A stretch of DNA of 5,583 bases, from contig DATNNN010000233.1 in NCBI GenBank assembly GCA_035601815.1, positions 1-5,583 of the forward strand, written 5' to 3'. The notes beneath the pieces were generated by a model, which was not told the origin of the DNA, made no database searches, and saw nothing but the letters and a program-made list of their open reading frames with translations. Of the stretch, positions 1-4,640 are shown in pieces. The stretch comes from DATNNN01 sp035601815 (GTDB lineage Bacteria > Pseudomonadota > Alphaproteobacteria > Rhizobiales > Xanthobacteraceae). Position numbers and translations under genes: made by a program. Position 1 is the stretch's first letter. Each line of letters opens with the position of its first letter.

Positions 1-1008
1 TTCGACGTCTCCACCGGCGCCCAGGCCAAGGGCAAGGCCGGCGCGCCCTCCTACACCAAGGTGTTCGCCGAGAGCCTGATCAAGGAGGCGCGCAAGGACG
101 AGAAGATCGTCGCCATCACCGCGGCGATGCCGTCGGGCACCGGGCTCGACCTGTTCGCGCGGGAATTTCCAACGCGCTTCTTCGACGTGGGCATCGCCGA
201 GCAGCACGCCGTCACTTTCGCCGGCGGTCTCGCGGCGGAAGGCTTCAAGCCCTTCGCCGCCATCTATTCCACGTTCCTCCAGCGCGCCTACGACCAGGTG
301 GTGCACGACGTGGCGATCCAGCGGCTTCCCGTGCGCTTCGCCATCGACCGCGCCGGTCTCGTCGGCGCCGACGGGCCGACCCACGCGGGATCGTTCGACG
401 TGGCGTATCTCGCTTGTCTCCCCGGCTTCGTGGTGATGGCCGCGGCGGACGAGGCGGAGCTCGTCCACATGGTGGCGACGGCGGCGGCGATCGACGACCG
501 GCCGTCGGCGTTCCGCTATCCGCGCGGCGAGGGCACCGGCGTCGATATGCCCGCCGAGGGCAAGCCGCTCGACATCGGCCGCGGCCGCATCGTGCGCGAG
601 GGGACGAAGGTGGCGCTCCTCTCCTTCGGCGCGCGGCTCTCCGAGTGCCTCGCCGCCGCCGACGAGCTCGCCGCCCACGGCCTTTCCACCACCGTTGCCG
701 ACGCCCGTTTCGCCAAGCCCTTGGACCGCGATCTGGTTCTCCGGCTCGCCCGCGAGCACGAGGTGCTGGTGACCGTCGAGGAGGGCTCGGTCGGCGGCTT
801 CGCCAGCCACGTGCTGGAGACGCTCGCCCGCGAGGGCGCGCTCGACCACGGGCTGAAGCTGCGGCCCATGGTGCTGCCCGACGTCTTTCTCGAGCAGGAT
901 TCCGTCGCCGCCATGTACGCCCGCGCCGGCCTCGACGCCCGCGCCATCGTGGCGACGGCGCTCGCCGCGCTCGGCCGTGATGCACGCGAGGCCGTGCGGC
1001 GAGCCTAA
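1..1008 (+). CDS. dxs: 1-deoxy-D-xylulose-5-phosphate synthase, C-terminal part (5' end outside window)
   Basis: DXS condenses pyruvate with glyceraldehyde 3-phosphate, using thiamine diphosphate, to make DXP. This is the first step of the cytosolic MEP isoprenoid pathway, and DXP also feeds thiamine and pyridoxal synthesis. The reading frame is open from base 1 and ends at TAA 1006-1008, giving 335 visible residues. These cover the transketolase pyrimidine-binding domain (about residues 15-180) and the C-terminal domain (about 195-325). The motif GIAEQHAV carries the ThDP-activating Glu at visible residue 67. Counting without gaps to E. coli Glu370, Tyr89, Arg95, His128 and Arg175 fall on E. 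coli Tyr392, Arg398, His431 and Arg478, the substrate-pocket residues as I recall them. All are intact. The offset implies a protein of about 638 residues, so about 300 are missing on the left. The GTG at 61 is internal: conserved sequence runs in frame before it. In related alphaproteobacteria dxs is normally followed by tlyA; here a minus-strand gene lies between them. Confidence 0.97.
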   Translation, partial: FDVSTGAQAKGKAGAPSYTKVFAESLIKEARKDEKIVAITAAMPSGTGLDLFAREFPTRFFDVGIAEQHAVTFAGGLAAEGFKPFAAIYSTFLQRAYDQVVHDVAIQRLPVRFAIDRAGLVGADGPTHAGSFDVAYLACLPGFVVMAAADEAELVHMVATAAAIDDRPSAFRYPRGEGTGVDMPAEGKPLDIGRGRIVREGTKVALLSFGARLSECLAAADELAAHGLSTTVADARFAKPLDRDLVLRLAREHEVLVTVEEGSVGGFASHVLETLAREGALDHGLKLRPMVLPDVFLEQDSVAAMYARAGLDARAIVATALAALGRDAREAVRRA

Positions 1009-1025
1009 TCGTCAGAGTTATGAAT

Positions 1026-1054
1026 GTCATGGCCAGGCTTGTCCCGGCCATGAC
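1026..1054. repeat. palindromic intergenic repeat (REP-like, alphaproteobacterial type)
   Basis: The arms GTCATGGCC (1026-1034) and GGCCATGAC (1046-1054) are perfect 9-base inverted complements. Within the 11-base spacer, GG (1036-1037) can pair with CC (1043-1044) after one A/C mismatch, leaving a CTTGT loop. From memory, very similar palindromes (GTCATGGCC, a GGCTTGTCCC-like centre, GGCCATGAC) are dispersed in many copies through Hyphomicrobiales genomes, so I call this one copy of such an element. It lies in the gap between the convergent 3' ends of dxs and the small secreted-protein gene, the usual site for such repeats. It could fold in transcripts from either side and act as an mRNA 3'-end stabiliser or a weak terminator. 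No T-tract follows the stem on either strand, so it is not a canonical intrinsic terminator. Confidence 0.7.
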
Positions 1055-1066
1055 GACGTGAAAAAC

Positions 1067-1693
1067 CTACCGCCTGCCGCCGCACGCCCGCTCGAAGGGC
1101 TCCGCCTTGTTGGGCAGCGTCTTCAGCGGCACGTTGAAGGTGCGCCCGGGCACCTCGACGCCGATGATCTCGCCGGTGCGGAAGAGGGAGAACACCCTCG
1201 GCGCCGTGCGCGTCACGCCGGCGATGTCGACGGAGCCCTTGGCCTCGCCCGGCACGGCCGTGCCGGCGACCTCGAGCCGCGACGGGCCGTTGCGCAGGCG
1301 CATGCGCGCGCTGTCGCCCGCCTTCACCCCGCGCGCGAGCGAAAACACGATGACGCGGAAATCGCCGCGCTCCGGCTGGCAGGCAAACGAGATCATCGGC
1401 GCCCCGGGGGCGCCGTAGGCCATGACCGGGAAGCCCGCCTCGCGGCCGAACGTCCACACGCGGCGGTCCTTGGAGGGCGGCGGCTCCTTCTTCTTGGCCT
1501 TTTTCGGCTCCTCGCGTTTGGCCTTGGGCTTGGCCTTCGGCGCCGGCCGCTTGGCGCGCGGCGGCGGCGGTTCCTTCACCTCTGCGGGCGGCGGCGAACC
1601 GAAGCCGGGAAACAGTTGCGCGGCAACGCGCGTAGGCGTAGCGAGCCCGATGACAAGGGCGAGCGCCGTCAGGATCGCGATCGAACGGGACAT
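1067..1693 (-). CDS. hypothetical exported protein with Lys/Pro-rich linker and two-cysteine C-terminal domain
   Basis: I do not recognise this family. The 208-residue product starts with a clear signal peptide: MSRS, a hydrophobic core at about residues 5-19, and a likely cleavage after VAA near residue 25. Residues 34-74 form a low-complexity linker of proline, lysine and alanine with some glutamate, resembling the envelope-spanning linkers of TonB-like proteins. Residues 78-208 form a compact domain with a Trp-Thr-Phe opening, Cys105 in SFACQPERG, alternating beta-type segments, and Cys204 near the C-terminus. The two cysteines could form a disulfide after export. The layout loosely recalls small periplasmic beta proteins such as IalB, but I cannot assign it. 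I chose ATG 1693-1691 over the in-frame ATG at 1723 because it has GGAG five bases upstream and places the signal peptide at the N-terminus. The gene is convergent with dxs and divergent from tlyA, so it is probably a single transcription unit. A real gene is supported by the coherent signal peptide-linker-domain design. Confidence 0.8.
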   Translation of the reverse strand: MSRSIAILTALALVIGLATPTRVAAQLFPGFGSPPPAEVKEPPPPRAKRPAPKAKPKAKREEPKKAKKKEPPPSKDRRVWTFGREAGFPVMAYGAPGAPMISFACQPERGDFRVIVFSLARGVKAGDSARMRLRNGPSRLEVAGTAVPGEAKGSVDIAGVTRTAPRVFSLFRTGEIIGVEVPGRTFNVPLKTLPNKAEPFERACGGRR

Positions 1694-1723
1694 GGACGCT
1701 CCGCAATCGAGGAGGGCGTCCAT
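1692..1723 (-). promoter_or_regulatory. inverted repeat enclosing the ribosome binding site and start codon of the secreted-protein gene
   Basis: On the minus-strand transcript, ATGGACG (1723-1717) can pair with CGTCCAT (1698-1692). After a two-base bulge, CTCC (1714-1711) can pair with GGAG (1702-1699), closing an 8-base loop. The GGAG is the Shine-Dalgarno sequence for the ATG at 1693-1691, and the A and U of that start codon lie in the outer stem. If the transcript begins upstream of 1723, this hairpin would occlude initiation. The pairing is read directly from the sequence; a regulatory role is inference. The structure also places a second ATG at 1723, in the same frame. Confidence 0.4.
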
Positions 1724-1772
1724 AGCACCGGGCGGTCATCGAGGCCAATGCCGGGAAGGGCGTTCAGCAGCG
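1694..1772. promoter_or_regulatory. divergent intergenic region, probable promoters for the secreted-protein gene and tlyA
   Basis: This 79-base gap separates two divergent starts, so it should hold promoters for both the minus-strand secreted-protein gene and the plus-strand tlyA unit. I could not pick out convincing -35/-10 boxes, which are poorly conserved in GC-rich alphaproteobacteria. Apart from the inverted repeat at its left edge, the only visible signal is GGGAAGGG (1753-1760) upstream of tlyA. The call rests on gene geometry only. Confidence 0.35.
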
Positions 1773-2516
1773 ATGGGGAAAACGCCGAAGACGCGCATGC
1801 GCGCCGACCAACTCCTGGTCGCGCGCGGCTTGAGCGAAAGCCGCGCCCGGGCGCAATCGTCGATCGCGGCCGGCCTCGTCACCGCCGACGGCGCGAAAGT
1901 GATGAAGCCCGCCCAGGAGATCGCTTGTGACGCGCGGCTCGAAGCCGCACCCGAACATCCATGGGTGTCGCGCGGCGGCGTCAAGCTCGCCGCCGCCCTC
2001 GATCGCTTCGGCTTCGAGCCAAAGGGAAAGACCTGTCTCGATCTGGGCGCCTCCACCGGCGGCTTCACCGAGGTGCTGCTCGCGCGCGGCGCCCGGCGCG
2101 TCTACGCCGTGGACGTGGGCCACGGGCAATTGCATGTGTCGCTCGCGAAGCGCCCGGAAGTCTTCCCGCTTGACCGCACCGATGCGCGCCGCCTCGACCG
2201 GGGGCTCGTTCCCGATCCCATCGATCTCGTGGTGGCGGACGTGAGCTTCATTTCGCTGACAAAGGTGCTACCGGCGGCGCTCGCGCTCGCAGCCCCCAGC
2301 GCCGCGCTGGTGGCGCTGATCAAGCCGCAGTTCGAGGCCGGCCGGGCCCGCATGAAGAAGGGCATCGTGCGCGAGCCCGCGGTGCATCGCGAGGTGTGCG
2401 CCGATGTCGTGGCGTTTGTCGCCGGCCTCGGCTGGGAGGAGATTGGTCTGATGGAATCTCCGATTCGCGGCGGCGACGGCAACACCGAGTTTCTCATGGG
2501 AGCGCGCCGTGGCTGA
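1773..2516 (+). CDS. tlyA: TlyA-family rRNA (cytidine-2'-O)-methyltransferase
   Basis: TlyA uses S-adenosylmethionine to methylate the ribose 2'-OH of cytidine in rRNA: C1920 of 23S for all types, plus C1409 of 16S for the long type. Many databases still call it hemolysin A. The 247-residue product has an N-terminal S4 RNA-binding domain (about residues 9-68, RADQLLVARGL) and an FtsJ/RrmJ-like Rossmann methyltransferase domain (about 65-245). The SAM loop is DLGASTGGFTE (90-100). The proposed catalytic tetrad is complete: Lys71 in VSRGGVKL, Asp156 in ADVSFISL, Lys184 in LIKPQFE and Glu239 in GNTEF. These match Lys69, Asp154, Lys182 and Glu238 of the Mycobacterium tuberculosis enzyme as I recall it. 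The protein ends eight residues after Glu239, so it lacks the C-terminal extension of the mycobacterial protein. ATG 1773 has GGGAAGGG 12 bases upstream, a long spacing; ATG 1797 (Met9) is a reasonable alternative. The 3' end overlaps the next methyltransferase gene by 8 bases. Confidence 0.95.
   Translation: MGKTPKTRMRADQLLVARGLSESRARAQSSIAAGLVTADGAKVMKPAQEIACDARLEAAPEHPWVSRGGVKLAAALDRFGFEPKGKTCLDLGASTGGFTEVLLARGARRVYAVDVGHGQLHVSLAKRPEVFPLDRTDARRLDRGLVPDPIDLVVADVSFISLTKVLPAALALAAPSAALVALIKPQFEAGRARMKKGIVREPAVHREVCADVVAFVAGLGWEEIGLMESPIRGGDGNTEFLMGARRG
2498..2511 (+). promoter_or_regulatory. ribosome binding site deciding the GTG start of the m5U methyltransferase
   Basis: GGGAG at 2498-2502, inside the last codons of tlyA, lies six bases before GTG 2509-2511. 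The nearby ATG at 2496 is in the tlyA frame and cannot serve this gene. The tlyA stop TGA (2514-2516) comes just after the GTG, so terminating ribosomes could reinitiate here. Confidence 0.6.
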
Positions 2517-3750
2517 GGCCGTGAAGGAAACGCTGACCATCGCCCGCATGGGCCACCGCGGCGACGGCATCGCCGATATGCCGGAGGGTCCGGTGTACGT
2601 GCCCTACGCGCTGCCCGGCGAGACCGTGCGGGTGGAGCGCACGGGCGAGCGGGCGCGCGTGCTCAAGGTGCTCGCGCCCGGCGCCGAGCGGATCGATCCC
2701 ATCTGCCTGCATTTCGGCGTGTGCGGCGGCTGCGCCGTGCAGCATTGGGAGTTCGCGCGCTACCGGGAATGGAAGCGGCAGACCGTGGAGCAGGCGCTCG
2801 CGCACGCCGGCGTGCAGGCAACCGTCGCCGATCTCGTCGACGCCCATGGCGCCGGCCGGCGGCGCGCCACGCTGCACGCCCGCCGCGGCGGGCGGAAGAC
2901 GCTGTCCATAGGCTTCGCCGGCCGCCGCTCCCAGGCGGTGGTGCCGATCGATCGCTGTCCGGTCCTCGATCCAGCGCTCGAGCGCGTCTTCGTCATCGCC
3001 GCGCGCCTCGCCGACGCGCTGGAGGCAAGCAGCAAGCCCTTGGATATCCAGTTCACGAAGACGCTCAGCGGCCTCGACGTGGACGTGCGCGGCTCCGGCC
3101 CGCCCGACGCCGCCACCATCGCGCGCCTCGGCCAGATCGCCGCCGAGGAGAAGCTCGCGCGCCTCACCCGCCACGGCGAGCTCATGGCGCAACTCGCCGA
3201 GCCGGCGATCATGATCGGCCGCGCCCGCGTGGCGCTGCCGCCCGGCGCCTTCCTGCAGGCGACGGAGGCCGGCGAAGCGGCGCTCGCCGAGCGCGTGCTC
3301 GCTGCGGCGGAAGGGGCGAAGCGCATCGCCGATCTCTTCTCGGGCGTCGGCACCTTCGCGCTGCGCCTGGCGGAGGGCGCGCCGGTTACCGCGTTCGACG
3401 CCGACGAGCCGGCGGTGGCGGCGCTGGCGCGGGCCGCGGCCCTGACGCAGGGACTGAAGAAGATCGATATCCAGGCCCGCGACCTCTTCCGCCGGCCGCT
3501 TCTCACCTTCGAGCTCGATCCCTTCGACGTGATCGTGCTCGACCCGCCGCGGCAGGGGGCCGAGGCGCAGATGCGCACGTTATCCTCGTCCAAGGTGCGC
3601 CGGATTATCTACGTCTCGTGCGATGCCGCGACATTCGCCCGCGACGCCAAGCTGCTCGCCGCCGGCGGCTACAAGCTCGGCGAAGTGGTCCCCGTCGACC
3701 AGTTCCGCTATTCGCCGCACGTGGAGCTTGTCGGCGCCTTCGCGCGCTAG
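2509..3750 (+). CDS. class I SAM-dependent RNA methyltransferase, TrmA/RlmCD (m5U) family with Fe-S cysteines
   Basis: Enzymes of this family form 5-methyluridine in rRNA or tRNA. The product has 413 residues, a normal length (E. coli RlmD is 433). Residues about 5-56 form a TRAM RNA-binding domain. Cys66, Cys72 and Cys75 (CLHFGVCGGC) with Cys150 (DRCPVLD) match the four ligands of the [4Fe-4S] cluster seen in RlmD. The C-terminal methyltransferase domain carries the SAM motif DLFSGVGTF (275-283), DPPRQG (345-350), the nucleophile Cys371 in YVSCD, and the likely general base Glu406 in HVELV. Every expected catalytic residue is present. Whether the target is 23S U1939 (RlmD), U747 (RlmC), both, or a tRNA cannot be read from sequence, so I give no symbol. 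The start is GTG 2509, six bases after GGGAG (2498-2502) inside tlyA, with an 8-base overlap that suggests translational coupling. The stop codon overlaps the stop of the convergent DUF1194 gene. Confidence 0.93.
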   Translation: MAEAVKETLTIARMGHRGDGIADMPEGPVYVPYALPGETVRVERTGERARVLKVLAPGAERIDPICLHFGVCGGCAVQHWEFARYREWKRQTVEQALAHAGVQATVADLVDAHGAGRRRATLHARRGGRKTLSIGFAGRRSQAVVPIDRCPVLDPALERVFVIAARLADALEASSKPLDIQFTKTLSGLDVDVRGSGPPDAATIARLGQIAAEEKLARLTRHGELMAQLAEPAIMIGRARVALPPGAFLQATEAGEAALAERVLAAAEGAKRIADLFSGVGTFALRLAEGAPVTAFDADEPAVAALARAAALTQGLKKIDIQARDLFRRPLLTFELDPFDVIVLDPPRQGAEAQMRTLSSSKVRRIIYVSCDAATFARDAKLLAAGGYKLGEVVPVDQFRYSPHVELVGAFAR

Positions 3751-4574
3751 CGGCCCCAGCGCTCCTGCCACATGCGCTCGCCGATGGTGCAGGAGATGCG
3801 CGGCGGGCTCGCCGCTGGGATCACCGGGCCCTCGTCGGGGAGCATGCGCGGGGAATAGGGCGCGACGCCCGCCACCTCCAGCACCAGCTTCTTGCGGATG
3901 GCGTCGGGAAATTGCTCGCGGCTCCGCGCCGGCACCACGAACGCCCCGGGTCCGCCCACCACGCAGTCCTCGTAATAAATATCGAGGTTTGGGATATCGA
4001 TCATGGAGATCACCGGCTCCTTCAGCATGATCGGCAGACCGTTGATGGTAATGCCCTGCGCCACCACCGCGTCGCGGGTGGGCTCGATCAGGTCGCCCTG
4101 GTTGTTGGTGCCGTCGCCGGACACGTCGATGACGCGCCGCAGCCCGCGGAAGCCGGAGTCCTTGAACAGTGCGGCGGAGAAATTCAGCGCGCCGGAGATC
4201 GAGGTGCGGTAGGCGCGGCGGATCGGCGTGTTCTTGAGCTTGGCCACGATCGCGGCGGCCGATTCCGGCCCGTCGATGATCTGCCACGGCAGCACCACCT
4301 GCTGGTCGGTGGATCCGGCCCATTCCACGTAGGTGACCGCGATCTTGCCGTGCACGCCCTTGCGCAGCGCCTCGAGGAACTCGCGCGAGGTGATGGCGTC
4401 CATGTAGCCTTCGCGCTGCAGCGCCTGCTCGTCGTAGTCCATGGAGTAGGAGATATCGACGGCGATCACGAGCTCGACGTCGACCGCGATCGGACCCTCG
4501 GCGCGGAGCGCACCGAAGCCCGCGAGCGCCAGGATCGCGGCCGCAAGCGGCAGAAGGCGGGAGGCACGAATCAT
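3747..4574 (-). CDS. DUF1194 domain-containing exported protein (VWA-like)
   Basis: This 275-residue product matches the DUF1194 family, von Willebrand factor A-like proteins found mainly in alphaproteobacteria, whose function is unknown to me. Residues 1-25 look like a Sec signal peptide (RASR, then a Leu/Ala core, cleavage near LRA/EG), so the protein is probably periplasmic or secreted. The VWA fold spans about residues 31-235. A metal-ion-dependent adhesion site (MIDAS) appears intact: Asp40, Ser42 and Ser44 in AVDISYSMD, Thr124 in RTSIS, and Asp154 in DVSGDG. Binding of a divalent cation and a protein ligand is therefore plausible, by family analogy. Cys204 and Cys262 could form a disulfide. 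The length is typical. ATG 4574 has GAGGGA about nine bases upstream. The gene follows ald on the same strand with a 66-base gap, so the two may be cotranscribed, but no shared role is evident. Its stop codon overlaps that of the convergent methyltransferase gene. Confidence 0.9.
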   Translation of the reverse strand: MIRASRLLPLAAAILALAGFGALRAEGPIAVDVELVIAVDISYSMDYDEQALQREGYMDAITSREFLEALRKGVHGKIAVTYVEWAGSTDQQVVLPWQIIDGPESAAAIVAKLKNTPIRRAYRTSISGALNFSAALFKDSGFRGLRRVIDVSGDGTNNQGDLIEPTRDAVVAQGITINGLPIMLKEPVISMIDIPNLDIYYEDCVVGGPGAFVVPARSREQFPDAIRKKLVLEVAGVAPYSPRMLPDEGPVIPAASPPRISCTIGERMWQERWGR

Positions 4575-4640
4575 CGCCGCATCCCTCGAAAATCCAGAGG
4601 AATGCTGGCACGGCTTGGCGGCGTGAGAAAGGCCGTCGCG
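4575..4640 (-). other. 66-base gap between ald and the DUF1194 gene
   Basis: This spacer lies between the ald stop codon and the DUF1194 start on the same strand. It contains the likely Shine-Dalgarno GAGGGA for the DUF1194 gene. I see only weak short inverted repeats (a five-base ACGGC/GCCGT pair and a four-base CCTC/GAGG pair), and no stem followed by a T-run. A terminator is therefore not supported and readthrough from ald is possible. A separate promoter cannot be excluded. Confidence 0.4.

Noticed and set aside
61..63. GTG as the start of dxs
   Set aside because: The frame is open to base 1 with protein-like sequence before it, and the N-terminal half of DXS must lie upstream of the window.
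245..1051. Long minus-strand ORF opposite dxs
   Set aside because: Its product is dominated by Arg, Ala, Pro and Gly with no domain pattern, as expected for the complement of GC-rich coding sequence. It starts inside the palindromic repeat and lies opposite a clearly real dxs.
1026..1066. Intrinsic terminator for dxs
   Set aside because: The stem is strong, but the plus strand is followed by GACGTGAAAAA with no T-tract, and the T-run on the minus strand comes before the stem, not after it.
1422..1772. N-terminal extension of TlyA from the ATG at 1422
   Set aside because: The extra 117 codons are antisense to the secreted-protein gene, have shadow composition, and precede an S4 domain that normally lies at the TlyA N-terminus.
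977..1930. Plus-strand ORF across the secreted-protein gene and the start of tlyA
   Set aside because: Its composition is Arg/Ala/His-rich shadow sequence, and the same DNA encodes a signal-peptide protein on the minus strand and TlyA in another frame.
3580..4611. Long minus-strand ORF overlapping the DUF1194 gene
   Set aside because: It is an out-of-frame shadow of the DUF1194 coding sequence, low in aliphatic residues and without recognisable motifs.
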